Source: an uncultured Oscillospiraceae bacterium
GTDB lineage: Bacteria > Bacillota > Clostridia > Oscillospirales > Acutalibacteraceae
Length of the DNA: 43,177 nt
Reading direction: 5' to 3'
NCBI GenBank assembly: GCA_948471095.1
Contig: CAOKRG010000019.1
Coordinates: 1 to 43,177 of the forward strand
Part shown: piece after piece, positions 1 through 8,979 of the stretch
How positions within the stretch are numbered: position 1 is the first letter of the stretch
Layout of the letters: every line of letters starts with the position of its first letter
Made by a program: the position numbers and the translations under genes
Notes under the pieces: generated by a model
Told to the model about the DNA's origin: nothing
The model's database searches: none
What the model saw: only the letters and a program-made list of their open reading frames with translations

Positions 1-180
1 GGCACCTGGTAGGGTTCTTAGGGGGACTTGGCGAAGCCAATGTCATAAGCCCCTAAGCCGCCGGAGGGTGAGCGTCTGCCAGTGGCAGACATGCCGCGAA
101 CCGACCGAGCCGGCAGGCGAGACCCCAATACATTCCTTCAAAAGGCCGCAGGCCCCTTCGGGACGCAGTCCCGACCTTCC
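1..180. repeat. Interspersed modular hairpin element, copy R1 (cut by window start)
   Basis: This stretch has no gene. It contains CTTAGGGG and CCCCTAAG arms enclosing a TTGGC-GAA-GCCAA hairpin, then GCCGCCGGAGG, a CTGCCA/TGGCAG hairpin, and a GGGAC/GTCCC hairpin near 160-175. From about 55 onward it matches the reverse complement of copy R6 (29208-29360) over roughly 120 bases. Bases 5-36 also match copy R4 at 22516-22546. The left end is outside the window. Confidence 0.75.
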
Positions 181-226
181 TTTTCCTATCATTTTGCGCG
201 GAAGTAATAGAAATGAGGAGATTCGG

Positions 227-853
227 ATGAAACATCTAATCGTTGCCGGGGTTCCCCGGGCCGGGAAGAGCACCCTCTCCCGGCGGATCGCCCGGGAAAC
301 AGGCTGGCAGCACGTGAGCATGGACGCGGTCATCGCCGGATTTGAGCGGTGTTTCCCGCAGACGGGCGTGGACACGGGCTTAAGCGTCAACCGGGGCAAG
401 CCCTCTTTGGAGATTCTGCGGATCATCAGCGGGAAGATGGCCCCCTTCCTCCGGGCCATGACCGACCCGGAGGAATACGACGAAAAGAACGGGCCCATGG
501 TCATTGACATGTACCAGCTGCTGCCGGAGGACTATGCCGCCAGCGGGCTGGCCTCCACCTGCCGGGTCCTCTACCTGCTCACCGGCGACGTGGACCCGGA
601 GGAGCGCTGCGCCATTCAAAAAAAGTTTGACACGCCGGAGGACTACACCTATGAGCTCTCTGACGAGGAACGCCTGGAAGGCTGCCGGGACCTGGTGGCC
701 CAAAGCCGCCTGATGCGGGAGCAGTGCGAACGTTTGGGCCTGCCCTATTACGAGACCGCCCACAGCCGGGAGGCGGTATTCGCGGAGATCCTGCGCCGTG
801 TTGTGGAAGAGCGAATGCGCCGCGGGGGCGCGGAGGGAGGGAAGATGTCGTAA
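227..853 (+). CDS. P-loop kinase-like ATP-binding protein (208 aa)
   Basis: A small cytoplasmic P-loop NTPase of the AAA_33/zeta-like kinase type. A Walker A motif, GVPRAGKST, lies at residues 8-16 directly after a hydrophobic first strand. This is the layout of small-molecule or nucleoside kinases that phosphorylate an unknown substrate. The open frame extends upstream to 68, but the ATG at 227 is chosen because GAGGAG sits 7-8 bases before it and homologous-looking sequence begins there. The upstream part is repeat R1. A GNAT acetyltransferase follows after 35 bp, so the two are probably co-transcribed. Such kinase/acetyltransferase pairs often modify antibiotics or metabolites, but nothing here shows the substrate. 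Confidence 0.75.
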   Translation: MKHLIVAGVPRAGKSTLSRRIARETGWQHVSMDAVIAGFERCFPQTGVDTGLSVNRGKPSLEILRIISGKMAPFLRAMTDPEEYDEKNGPMVIDMYQLLPEDYAASGLASTCRVLYLLTGDVDPEERCAIQKKFDTPEDYTYELSDEERLEGCRDLVAQSRLMREQCERLGLPYYETAHSREAVFAEILRRVVEERMRRGGAEGGKMS

Positions 854-888
854 ATAGACTATAATAACGCAAAGGAGCGATAGCAAGC

Positions 889-1416
889 ATGATAGCACAA
901 GACGGCATTCGGCTGGTAAGGCCGGGCCCAGAGCACCGGGAGCAGGCCCTGGCCTTTCGGAAGGAGTTTTTCGAAAACGGCGAGCCGGTTATTTTTGGCA
1001 GCGAGCTTTTCGACCAGACGGAGCGCTACGAGGACTGGCTGGAAAGCGTGACCCGGAACACGGACCCGGAAACCGTCAACCCCAATTGGGTGCTGACCGA
1101 CACCTTTTTCGCCGTAAACGGGGCGGAGGAAATCGTGGGCGTCATCGACCTGCGCCATACCCTTAACGGCTTTCTCCAGGACCTGGGCAACTGCGGCTAC
1201 AGCGTCCGGCCCAGCCAGAGGCGCAAGGGCTACGCCGCGAAAATGCTGGCCCTGGTTTTGGCGGAGGCCCGGGCCGTGGGCATGGACGGGCTGCACATCT
1301 CGGTGGAGCGGAGCAACGCCCCCTCCGTCAGGGTGATACGGGTCAACGGCGGCGTGTATGAGCGGAGCTTTGTCCACGAGGGGGAAACGGCCGACGTCTA
1401 TCAGTTTGCGTGGTAG
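889..1416 (+). CDS. GNAT family N-acetyltransferase (175 aa)
   Basis: Predicted acetyl-CoA-dependent N-acetyltransferase. The acetyl-CoA-binding motif A is visible at about residues 98-115 as a Y-x-V-R-P-x-x-R-x-K-G-Y-A run, matching the family pattern R/Q-x-x-G-x-G/A with K-G-Y-A in place of G-x-G. The following helix (MLALVLAEAR) and the late S-N-A-P-S-x-R-V-I segment fit motif B. Length is typical for a single-domain GNAT. An AAAGGAG ribosome site lies 11 bases before the ATG. It follows the P-loop kinase by 35 bp and probably shares its transcript. The acceptor substrate is unknown. Confidence 0.85.
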   Translation: MIAQDGIRLVRPGPEHREQALAFRKEFFENGEPVIFGSELFDQTERYEDWLESVTRNTDPETVNPNWVLTDTFFAVNGAEEIVGVIDLRHTLNGFLQDLGNCGYSVRPSQRRKGYAAKMLALVLAEARAVGMDGLHISVERSNAPSVRVIRVNGGVYERSFVHEGETADVYQFAW

Positions 1417-1511
1417 GCTCCGCGCTTCGCCAAAATCATTTTCTCGACATAAATCTATTTTGCAAGAGGTCTATTACATACAAAGAGTAAATTCTTTGAG
1501 GAGGAATTGCT

Positions 1512-2327
1512 ATGTCCGAGTCTGCCCGCTCTACCGGCCGTTCTTTGGACCTGCAGCGCCGCCTGGTGGCCTATAAAACCTATGCTGCCTGGCAGGAGGT
1601 GCCCCATGTGGCCTATCAGTACGAACCGGACGCCACGGACTTTTGGGTAGAGTTTCAGGCTTTGCGGAATGAGTTCCGGGGGCGGGGCCTTTCGCTGAGC
1701 GTCAACACAATTTTGCTTAAGGCCGCGGCCCTGGCTTTGGCGGAGGCTCCCATTCTCAACGCCAGCTTTGCCTATGAGCCGGAAAGGCAGGATGGGACCA
1801 TCCATTTCCATGATGAGATAAACCTGGGCGTGCCCTGGCTGCTGCCCGATGGAGGCATGATCACGCTGACAGTCTTTGACAGCGGAAACCAATCTTTAGC
1901 GGAGATTTCCAGCCAGGTGGAGAAGATACGGAAAAAGGTGGAAAGGACCGACTTCCAGCGGCTGTTCCGGGCCACCGCCCTGATGAAGCCCGGAGACCCC
2001 TGGGAAGACGACGGGGGGCTCTCTCCCATGGACATTACGGGCAGCACCGCCACTGTCTCCAACATCGGCTCCATCTGCCGCAGCCCGGGGCAGTTCAGCC
2101 TGCTGGAGATTCTGCCGCCCCAGGTTTTTGCTCTGGGGATTTCCGCTATGCAGGAGAAGCCCGGCGTTTTTGTCAACGAGGCCGGCGAAAAGGCCCTTGG
2201 CATACGCAAATATCTGCCTATGTGTCTGGCCTTTGACCACCGGGTGCTGGATTTCAGCGACCTGGTCCCCTTCCTTTCCCGGCTGGACCGGCTCTTCCAA
2301 AACCCAAAGGAGATCCATTCCTGGTAA
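1512..2327 (+). CDS. Stand-alone 2-oxoacid dehydrogenase E2-type acyltransferase domain (271 aa)
   Basis: Matches the catalytic (inner-core) domain of dihydrolipoamide acyltransferases, the E2 of pyruvate/2-oxoacid dehydrogenase complexes. Features are the N-L-G-V-P strand near residue 104, the T-A-T-V-S-N-I-G-S stretch near 179-187, and the chloramphenicol-acetyltransferase-like active site DHRVLD at 242-247. His243 and Asp247 of the H-x-x-x-D pair are present, but the following Gly of the classic HxxxDG is Phe. The N-terminal lipoyl and subunit-binding domains of true E2 proteins are absent, and no E1 or E3 gene is nearby, so it is unlikely to work in a normal complex. TTTGAGGAGG lies 7 bases before the ATG. 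It ends 13 bp before a strong terminator. Confidence 0.8.
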   Translation: MSESARSTGRSLDLQRRLVAYKTYAAWQEVPHVAYQYEPDATDFWVEFQALRNEFRGRGLSLSVNTILLKAAALALAEAPILNASFAYEPERQDGTIHFHDEINLGVPWLLPDGGMITLTVFDSGNQSLAEISSQVEKIRKKVERTDFQRLFRATALMKPGDPWEDDGGLSPMDITGSTATVSNIGSICRSPGQFSLLEILPPQVFALGISAMQEKPGVFVNEAGEKALGIRKYLPMCLAFDHRVLDFSDLVPFLSRLDRLFQNPKEIHSW

Positions 2328-2340
2328 AATTTTTGACCCG

Positions 2341-2386
2341 GCGGCGCATTTTTGAAAAGTTCTTCTTGAAATGCGCCGCGTTTTGT
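2341..2386 (+). terminator. Rho-independent terminator after the E2-like gene
   Basis: Perfect 11-bp stem GCGGCGCATTT / AAATGCGCCGC (2341-2351 and 2369-2379) followed by GTTTTGTT. It closes the first transcription unit. Its right arm contains the -35 box of the pgk promoter. Confidence 0.85.
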
Positions 2387-2394
2387 TATACAAT
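2366..2394 (+). promoter_or_regulatory. Promoter of the glycolytic cluster
   Basis: TTGAAA (2366-2371), a 17-base spacer, then TACAAT (2389-2394). It lies about 75 bases before the pgk ribosome site and overlaps the terminator stem of the preceding gene. Confidence 0.65.
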
Positions 2395-2474
2395 ATTTGG
2401 TAGTAGGAACTGATTTTTTGGGAGGCCTTGCGCTTTCCGCCTAATTTATGTTCTAGGTAAAGGAGTGCTCTAAC

Positions 2475-3773
2475 ATGAACTATCTCAACAAGAAGACCGT
2501 GGAAGACATCGACGTTGCGGGCAAGCGGGTTTTGGTCCGCTGCGACTTCAACGTCCCCATGAAGGACGGGGCCATCACTGACACCAAGCGCATTGTGGGC
2601 GCGCTGCCCACCGTGAAGTACCTCTCCGACCACGGCGCGAAGGTCATCCTCTGCTCCCACATGGGCCGTCCCCACAACATCTTCAATGAGACCGTGAAGC
2701 TGGACAAGAAGGAGAAGAAAAAGATTGAGGCTCTGCCCGAGGCCGAGCAGGCCGAGGCTGCCGCCAAGGCGCTGGAAGCCGCCAAGGGCGACGTGCAGAA
2801 GTTCTCCCTGGCTCCCGTAGCCGCCGAGCTGGGCAAGCTGCTGGGCAAGGAAGTCATCATGGCCAAGGACGTGATCGGCCCCGACGCCAAGGCCAAGGCC
2901 GCCGCCCTCAACGATGGCGACGTGATGATCATCGAGAACATCCGCTTCCACGCGGAAGAGACCAAGAACGACCCCGAGTTCGCCAAAGAGCTGGCCTCCA
3001 TGGCTGAAATTTACGTCAACGACGCGTTCGGCACCGCCCACCGGGCCCACGCCTCCACCGAGGGCGTTTCCCACTACCTGCCCGCTGTGTGCGGCTACCT
3101 GATCCAGAAGGAAATCACCGTGATGGGCGGGGCCCTCACCGAGCCCAAGCGCCCCTTCGTGGCCATTCTGGGCGGTGCGAAGGTCTCCGACAAGATTGGC
3201 GTTATCGACAACCTGCTGGGCAAGGTGGACACCCTGATCATCGGCGGCGGCATGGCCTACACCTTCTTCAAGGCCCAGGGCCACAGCATCGGCACCTCCC
3301 TGTGCGAGGAGGACAAGATCGACCTGGCCAAGGCCACCCTGGAGAAGGCCGAGAAGGCCGGCGTGAAGTTCCTGCTGCCCATTGACACCAAGGTGGGCAA
3401 GGAGTTCGACCCCGAGACCGAGAGCCAGGTGGTGGATTCCACCGCCATCCCCGATGGCTGGATGGGCCTGGACATCGGCCCCAAGACCATCGAGCTGTTC
3501 TCCAATGCTGTGAAGGGCGCGGGCACCGTGGTCTGGAACGGCCCCATGGGCGTTTCTGAGTGGGACAACTTCGCCAAGGGCACCATCGGCGTGGCCTCTG
3601 CCGTGGCCGAGAGCGGCGCGATCTCCATCATCGGCGGCGGCGACTCCGCGGCGGCTGTGGAAAAGCTGGGCTTTGCCGAGAAGATGACCCACATCTCCAC
3701 CGGCGGCGGCGCTTCCCTGGAGTTCCTGGAGGGCAAGGAGCTGCCCGGCATCGCCTGCCTGAACGAGAAATAA
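2475..3773 (+). CDS. pgk: Phosphoglycerate kinase (432 aa)
   Basis: Transfers the acyl-phosphate of 1,3-bisphosphoglycerate to ADP, making ATP and 3-phosphoglycerate in glycolysis; cytoplasmic. The family signature RCDFNVP is at residues 22-28, the substrate-binding SHMGRP at 61-66, and the nucleotide-binding glycine-rich ends GGGMAYTF and GGGDS are in place. The protein is about 35 residues longer than the usual 395. The excess is one Ala/Glu/Lys-rich, probably helical insert at about 70-108, between GRP and SLAPVA. AAAGGAG lies 9 bases before the ATG. It heads the cluster with tpiA and gpmI, so three of the lower-glycolysis steps are together; gapA and eno are not in the window. Confidence 0.98.
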   Translation: MNYLNKKTVEDIDVAGKRVLVRCDFNVPMKDGAITDTKRIVGALPTVKYLSDHGAKVILCSHMGRPHNIFNETVKLDKKEKKKIEALPEAEQAEAAAKALEAAKGDVQKFSLAPVAAELGKLLGKEVIMAKDVIGPDAKAKAAALNDGDVMIIENIRFHAEETKNDPEFAKELASMAEIYVNDAFGTAHRAHASTEGVSHYLPAVCGYLIQKEITVMGGALTEPKRPFVAILGGAKVSDKIGVIDNLLGKVDTLIIGGGMAYTFFKAQGHSIGTSLCEEDKIDLAKATLEKAEKAGVKFLLPIDTKVGKEFDPETESQVVDSTAIPDGWMGLDIGPKTIELFSNAVKGAGTVVWNGPMGVSEWDNFAKGTIGVASAVAESGAISIIGGGDSAAAVEKLGFAEKMTHISTGGGASLEFLEGKELPGIACLNEK

Positions 3774-3785
3774 TCACCTGATATG

Positions 3786-3815
3786 GGGGCGGGGGCTGGC
3801 CCCGCCCCTTTCTTT
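3786..3815 (+). terminator. Terminator/attenuator after pgk
   Basis: GGGGCGGGG / CCCCGCCCC stem (3786-3794 and 3800-3808) with a 5-base loop and TTTCTTT tail. It lies 13 bp past the pgk stop, so read-through into tpiA may be only partial. Confidence 0.75.
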
Positions 3816-3826
3816 CATCGCAAAGA

Positions 3827-3915
3827 CCTTGGGGCTTCGCCCCAAACCCCATTTAAGGAACTTTTTGAAAAAAGATCCTTAAAAATCCTCAAAAACTTTT
3901 ATCCGCTTCGCGCGG
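3827..3915. repeat. Divergent copy of the modular hairpin element (R9)
   Basis: Same order of parts as the longer copies: a TTGGGGC-TTC-GCCCCAA hairpin (3829-3845), then a hairpin AAGGAACTTTTT with GA loop (3855-3880, one A-A mismatch), then AAAACTTTTA. It fills the pgk-tpiA gap. Confidence 0.5.
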
Positions 3916-3957
3916 TCCCCGTTGGGACCAATATTATCAAATTGGAGGAATACTACC

Positions 3958-4728
<771 letters not shown>

Positions 4729-4731
4729 ACC

Positions 4732-4977
4732 GTGGAGGAACGCTGCGGGCGCTATGTCCGTACCCTGTGGGTGCTGGCCGCGCTGTTCAAAATCACCCAG
4801 TACCTGTGCGCGGCTATTTTGACCGCCGGTAAACTGGCCAACGACGTCACCTTTCGGCTGGCGCTGGAAAGCCTGGGGCCCTTTTTGCCGGTGATGTCCC
4901 TGGTCTGCCTTTTGGGCGGGCTGCTGTTCGTGGTAGCGGAGCTGGCGGTCAGTATCATGAACCGTAAAAAGAAATAA
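4732..4977 (+). CDS. Small two-helix membrane protein, GTG start (81 aa)
   Basis: I do not recognise the family. The product has two hydrophobic segments (about residues 11-33 and 49-74) and a basic end NRKKK, so it should be a small inner-membrane protein with the basic tail inside. The start is GTG, 3 bp after the tpiA stop, with AAGGG inside the tpiA end serving as a weak ribosome site; translation is probably coupled to tpiA. No in-frame ATG is near. The gene lies 21 bp before gpmI in the same direction. The tight packing in a glycolytic operon argues that it is real; a function cannot be given. Confidence 0.65.
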   Translation: MEERCGRYVRTLWVLAALFKITQYLCAAILTAGKLANDVTFRLALESLGPFLPVMSLVCLLGGLLFVVAELAVSIMNRKKK

Positions 4978-4998
4978 CGAAAGGAACCGAAATACAGC

Positions 4999-6510
4999 AT
5001 GAAAAAACCCCTTGTTTTGATGATTCTGGACGGCTTCGGCATTGCCCCGGACGAGGGCAACGCCATTGTGGCCGCCAGCACGCCCAACCTGGACCGTATC
5101 CTCAAGGAGAACCCGGTCACGAAGATCGGGGCCTCCGGCCTGGACGTGGGCCTGCCGGACGGGCAGATGGGCAATTCCGAGGTGGGACACACCAACATTG
5201 GCGCGGGCCGCATTGTCTATCAGGAGCTGACCCGCATTACCAAGTCCGCCCAGGAGGGGGACATGGAGAAGAATCCCGCCCTGCTCCACGCCATGCAGTC
5301 CGCCAAAGACAACGGCAAGGCCCTGCACTTTATGGGCCTGCTGTCCGACGGCGGGGTACACAGCCACAACACCCATCTCTATGCCCTGCTGAACATGGCC
5401 AAGAGCATGGGCCTTGAAAAGGTGTTTGTCCACTGCTTCCTGGACGGCCGGGACGTGCCCCCCAGCAGCGGCAAGGACTATGTGAAGGAGCTGGTGGAGA
5501 AGCTGGAGGAGATTGGCGTGGGCAAGGCCGCTACTGTTATGGGCCGGTACTACGCCATGGACCGGGACAACCGCTGGGAGCGGGTAGAGAAAGCCTATGC
5601 CGCCATGGTCTACGGCGAGGGCGTGGAGGCCGAGTGCCCCATCTGCGCGGTACAGAAGTCCTATGACGAGGGCGTGACCGATGAGTTCGTGGTACCCACT
5701 GTCTGCAAGGGCGCGGAGCCTGTCCGGGAGGGCGACTCCATCATCTTCTACAACTTCCGCCCCGACCGGGCCAGGGAGATCACCCGCACCTTTGTGGACC
5801 CGGAGTTTGCCGGGTTTGAGCGCCGCAACGGCTTCTTCCCGGTCAACTACGTGTGCATGACTCAGTACGACGCCACCATGCCCAATGTGGACGTGGCCTA
5901 CAAGCCCGAGAGCCTTACCAACACCTTTGGCGAGTATCTCTCCAAGAACGATATGACCCAGCTGCGCATTGCCGAGACCGAGAAGTACGCCCATGTGACC
6001 TTCTTCTTTAACGGCGGCGTGGAGAAGCAGTACCCCGGCGAGGACCGGATTCTGGTGAAGTCCCCGGCCGTGGCCACCTATGATTTGCAGCCCCATATGT
6101 CCGCCTATGAGGTCACCGACAAGATGGTGGAGGCCGTCAAGTCCGGCAAGTATGACGCGCTGATTCTCAACTACGCCAACTGCGACATGGTGGGCCATAC
6201 CGGCGTGTTTGAAGCCGCTGTCAAGGCCGTTGAGGCCGTGGACGCCTGCATCGGCCGGGTGGAGGCTGCCGTGAAGGAGATGGGCGGCTGCATTCTGCTT
6301 ACCGCCGACCACGGCAACGCCGACAAGATGGTGGACGACGACGGCACGCCCTTCACCGCCCACACCACCAATCCGGTGCCCTTCTGCGTCATCAACCGTC
6401 CCTGCGAGCTGCGGGAGGGCGGCCGCCTGGCGGACATTGCCCCCACCATGCTGAAGGTGCTGGGCCTGCCCCAGCCTGCCGAGATGACCGGGGAGAGCAT
6501 CATCCTTTAA
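4999..6510 (+). CDS. gpmI: 2,3-bisphosphoglycerate-independent phosphoglycerate mutase (503 aa)
   Basis: Interconverts 3- and 2-phosphoglycerate without the bisphosphate cofactor, using two metal ions (usually Mn2+) and a phosphoserine intermediate; cytoplasmic. Asp11 in LMILDGFG binds metal. Ser60 in [10 protein letters not shown] is the phosphorylated nucleophile. The C-terminal alkaline-phosphatase-fold metal motifs NCDMVGHTG and TADHGNAD are intact. Length (503) is normal. AAAGGA lies about 12 bases before the ATG. It is the last gene of the glycolytic cluster, 21 bp after the small membrane protein, and is followed by two hairpins. Confidence 0.98.
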   Translation: MKKPLVLMILDGFGIAPDEGNAIVAASTPNLDRILKENPVTKIGASGLDVGLPDGQMGNSEVGHTNIGAGRIVYQELTRITKSAQEGDMEKNPALLHAMQSAKDNGKALHFMGLLSDGGVHSHNTHLYALLNMAKSMGLEKVFVHCFLDGRDVPPSSGKDYVKELVEKLEEIGVGKAATVMGRYYAMDRDNRWERVEKAYAAMVYGEGVEAECPICAVQKSYDEGVTDEFVVPTVCKGAEPVREGDSIIFYNFRPDRAREITRTFVDPEFAGFERRNGFFPVNYVCMTQYDATMPNVDVAYKPESLTNTFGEYLSKNDMTQLRIAETEKYAHVTFFFNGGVEKQYPGEDRILVKSPAVATYDLQPHMSAYEVTDKMVEAVKSGKYDALILNYANCDMVGHTGVFEAAVKAVEAVDACIGRVEAAVKEMGGCILLTADHGNADKMVDDDGTPFTAHTTNPVPFCVINRPCELREGGRLADIAPTMLKVLGLPQPAEMTGESIIL

Positions 6511-6514
6511 GGCC

Positions 6515-6563
6515 GTGGGGGCGCTGCCCCCACACCCCTGCAAGGGGAACACAGTCCCCCTTG
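6515..6563 (+). terminator. Paired hairpins after gpmI
   Basis: GTGGGGG / CCCCCAC (6515-6533) and CAAGGGG / CCCCTTG (6541-6563) stand in tandem after gpmI. Neither has a clear T-run, so they may be 3'-stabilising hairpins or relics of the local repeat family rather than a strong terminator. Confidence 0.45.
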
Positions 6564-6665
6564 ACCCCTTCTTGTTACTCAATTTTATATTTAGCAAAGA
6601 TTTTTAGGGTTGCAAGAACACCACAACCCCTAGGCTGTCCATTCTCAAGGAAAGAAAGTGTTGTA

Positions 6666-7001
6666 ATGAAACCCACTGACGTTATCGGACTTGTGGTTGT
6701 TCTGGTTGTGGCCCTGAGCCTAGTTGGCCTGGCCGTCCCCCTGCTCATGGGCCGGGGAACCTGGCTCATCGCCGGGTACAACACCATGAGCCCCGAGGAA
6801 AAAGCCCACTGGGACGGCCCTGCCCTGGCAAAGTTCACCGGCAAGCTTCTGCTGGCCATTGGGCTGGCCACCCTGCTCTTTGGGGCAGGCCTCTTTCTCC
6901 TGGCCCTGGAATGGCTCACCTGGGTCTACCTGGCTGCGGTCATTGGCCTAAGCGTATTCGCCGCCATTTACTGCAACACAGGAGGCCGGTTCAAAAAATA
7001 A
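6666..7001 (+). CDS. DUF3784 family membrane protein (111 aa)
   Basis: Matches the DUF3784 pattern of small Firmicute membrane proteins: an N-terminal helix (about residues 6-28), then the conserved stretch L-I-A-G-Y-N-T-M-S-x-E-E-K at about 35-47, a GPALAKFTGK segment, and two further hydrophobic helices (about 60-80 and 84-104). The function of the family is unknown. The ATG at 6666 is chosen over an in-frame ATG at 6561 because AAGGAAAG lies upstream and the first 35 codons of the longer frame are repeat-like intergenic sequence. It is a single-gene unit with its own terminator. Confidence 0.8.
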   Translation: MKPTDVIGLVVVLVVALSLVGLAVPLLMGRGTWLIAGYNTMSPEEKAHWDGPALAKFTGKLLLAIGLATLLFGAGLFLLALEWLTWVYLAAVIGLSVFAAIYCNTGGRFKK

Positions 7002-7006
7002 CGCGC

Positions 7007-7049
7007 AAAAAAGGGGCCCCTCCATCGCTTCCGGAGAGGCCTCTTTTTC
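7007..7049 (+). terminator. Terminator after the DUF3784 gene
   Basis: Stem of AAAAAGGGGCCCCTCC against GGAGAGGCCTCTTTTT (two G-T pairs) around an ATCGCTTCC loop, ending in TTTTTCTTCT. Confidence 0.8.
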
Positions 7050-7155
7050 TTCTGCTCTTTATAACGCCTTGCATCCGTTTTCACTGTATATGCCCGGCGC
7101 AAAAAAAATTTGGAACTTAGTTAACCACAAAATTATAGCCGTTGTCTAAATATAA

Positions 7156-7458
7156 TTATGCTGTGCCTTTGGAAAATTTTATAAATTCATATGGCAGCCC
7201 CATATCTTCAGAGTATTTTCTGATTTCTGTCTTTTCATCATCATTCATTTCGTCATAGAAAGGGCGGTCTGATATTTTCCAGTATGTTTTAACTTCGTCT
7301 ATTCGCAATACATCACCCCACGGGGCGGCATATAACTCCCCCACTCTATATTTCCCGATTTCTTTATATACCCTCGTGGTATAGCAATACCCTAGTCTAT
7401 TTAAAAAATCCTGAATTGACTCATATTCATATTCTGGAAATGACATTTCTTTAAGCAA
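7156..7458 (-). CDS. AT-rich orphan protein, TTG start (100 aa)
   Basis: A 100-residue soluble, charged protein that I cannot place in a family. Visible features are a G-K-Y-R-V-G-E-L-Y-A-A-P-W-G-D-V-L stretch (about 35-51), reminiscent of ASCH-type or small RNA-associated beta-folds but too weak to assign, and an acidic segment YDEMNDDEK. The start is taken as TTG at 7458 because GGAGGT lies exactly 7 bases before it; the in-frame ATG four codons on is 19 bases away. Base and codon use (many AAA, ATA, TTT) are far more AT-rich than the neighbours, so it was probably gained by transfer. A lipoprotein gene lies upstream on the same strand, 43 bp away. Confidence 0.6.
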   Translation of the reverse strand: MLKEMSFPEYEYESIQDFLNRLGYCYTTRVYKEIGKYRVGELYAAPWGDVLRIDEVKTYWKISDRPFYDEMNDDEKTEIRKYSEDMGLPYEFIKFSKGTA

Positions 7459-7501
7459 TCACGAAACCTCCTAAAAATGCTAAACACAGGATTTGTGGAT
7501 T

Positions 7502-7915
7502 CTAAAGCGCCTTTACTTGAAAGCCGCCTGCTTTGTCCCCATTGATTAGAATAATCTCCGTGGCTCCCAGCCGGGCTTTCAGATCTACTGGCTCCAAAAT
7601 GGCAATTTCCTGGTCCTCTTTCTCATCGTAAAGATGCAGCTCCAGGGTAAAGACCCCCTTTTCCCTGCCCTCCAGGGCCTCCTGGGTAAAGTAATCGCAC
7701 ACAAAGGGGTCATGGTTCAGCGGGACCTTCTCAAAATTAGCCACGCCGCCCGTGCACAGGTATTTTCCATCCAGGCTGGCCACATAGTCGATACGGTAGA
7801 TTTCCGGGCTGGAGCAGAGAAATTGAACCGTGAAAGCATCAGGAGCGCTTTGGCTCTGGCCGCAGGCAAGCAGGCCCGCCATCATTGCCAGGACCAGGGA
7901 CGCGAATTTTGCCAT
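7502..7915 (-). CDS. Small lipoprotein (137 aa)
   Basis: An exported lipoprotein. The signal peptide is short: MAK, a hydrophobic stretch FASLVLAMMAG, then the lipobox LLAC with Cys18 as the lipidated residue. The mature part (about 120 residues) has alternating strands and no motif I recognise. AAAGGAGG lies 9 bases before the ATG, and an extended -10 promoter sits at 7947-7955. It is followed by the AT-rich orphan. It could be a solute-binding or surface-anchored beta-domain; no function can be assigned. Confidence 0.7.
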   Translation of the reverse strand: MAKFASLVLAMMAGLLACGQSQSAPDAFTVQFLCSSPEIYRIDYVASLDGKYLCTGGVANFEKVPLNHDPFVCDYFTQEALEGREKGVFTLELHLYDEKEDQEIAILEPVDLKARLGATEIILINGDKAGGFQVKAL

Positions 7916-7946
7916 AGCTTTGGCCTCCTTTGAATTTCCTGCGCTC

Positions 7947-7955
7947 AGTATAACA
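7947..7955 (-). promoter_or_regulatory. Extended -10 promoter of the lipoprotein gene
   Basis: Minus-strand TGTTATACT fits the extended -10 pattern TGnTATAAT with one change. No good -35 is seen at 16-18 bases. It lies about 30 bases upstream of the start codon. Confidence 0.45.
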
Positions 7956-8011
7956 GGCGTCCCTTACTGAAAACCCAACCGCTTTTTTCCATTTTTCTTA
8001 CGCTTTATAAC

Positions 8012-8042
8012 GAAGAGGCTCCGGCACAACCCGGGGCCTCTC
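8012..8042 (-). terminator. Hairpin after the methyltransferase gene
   Basis: GAGAGGCCCCGG / CCGGAGCCTCTTC stem with a short loop, just past the stop codon on the minus strand. There is no T-run, so termination is uncertain. Confidence 0.4.
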
Positions 8043-8047
8043 GAAAT

Positions 8048-8851
8048 TTATTTGATTACTTGCTTTCGGTAGCGGCAGACCTTGCCGCCGGTCTTGCTAA
8101 GGTATGGCAGGCATTCAAAGCCCCGGGAAAGCATCTCCGGGCTGGGCTCCTTCCAACGGTCGTCCTCGCCGGGACAGTCCAGAATCCAGCCGCTGGGCTT
8201 CGTGACCCGCTCCAACTCGGCCAGCTCCCGGTCATAGTCGTCGCCCAGCACATGGCCGGACATGACGATATCAAAGGCGCCGTCCTCATAGGGCAGGCAC
8301 TGGCAAACGCCGTCCAGCACCGTGACGTTTTTGACCTTCTCCCGCCGTATTTTTTCCCGCATGAACTCCCGCAGCCGGTCCACCGGCTCGCTGGCGTACA
8401 CATGCCGGGCCCGCTCCGCCGCCGCAAAGGCTAAACGGCCTGTGCCCGCGCCTACGTCCAGCACCACCTTGCCGGCAAAGTCCGCCAGCTCAAACAGCCG
8501 CGCCTTGTCCCAGGCATAGATATAGGGGCAGTTTTGCTCCATCGCTTCCGGGTAAACATAGACCACCGCCCAGTCCTGGCAGTCCAACACAAAGCGCTCG
8601 GCCTCCCGCACCTGTTCCGGCGTACCGTTTTTGGGCGCGGCGGCCAGCAGCTCCTCCACCTCCCCGGCAATCTCCGGGGCCTTCGCCCGGCAGTACCAGG
8701 CCACGGCGGGGTTGTAGGCCAAAGCCAAGCCGAGATTCTTCCGGTATTCCTCCCCGTTGTCCGAGGCGCAGATTTGCCCGATCAAATACCGGTCCATCAG
8801 CAAAAGGCAGTTGAACGAATAATCTTTGGGGTCGATCCAGTGAAATGACAT
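8048..8851 (-). CDS. Class I SAM-dependent methyltransferase (267 aa)
   Basis: A soluble methyltransferase of unknown acceptor. Motif I (VLDVGAGTGR, residues 130-139) is the glycine-rich AdoMet loop. The acidic end of strand 2 (ASEP), a D-G-x-C-Q-C-L-P-Y-E-D-G-A-F-D motif near 180-195, and the V-M-S-G-H strand-4 region follow in the usual order. The N-terminal 120 residues form a helical extension that may recognise the substrate and show no known domain. GGAGGAGAC lies just before the ATG. It has its own TTGACG-N17-TATACT promoter about 130 bp upstream and is read alone. Confidence 0.85.
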   Translation of the reverse strand: MSFHWIDPKDYSFNCLLLMDRYLIGQICASDNGEEYRKNLGLALAYNPAVAWYCRAKAPEIAGEVEELLAAAPKNGTPEQVREAERFVLDCQDWAVVYVYPEAMEQNCPYIYAWDKARLFELADFAGKVVLDVGAGTGRLAFAAAERARHVYASEPVDRLREFMREKIRREKVKNVTVLDGVCQCLPYEDGAFDIVMSGHVLGDDYDRELAELERVTKPSGWILDCPGEDDRWKEPSPEMLSRGFECLPYLSKTGGKVCRYRKQVIK

Positions 8852-8979
8852 CTGTCTCCTCCATTCTCAGGAGGGTTCTTTTGCCCCCCTGGTTTTTGGC
8901 GTTTTCCTGCCGCACATTCGTTTCATCTGAATCCCATCCCTTCCGTTAATCTCTAATGGGCTAACGCTCCATCTCCAAA

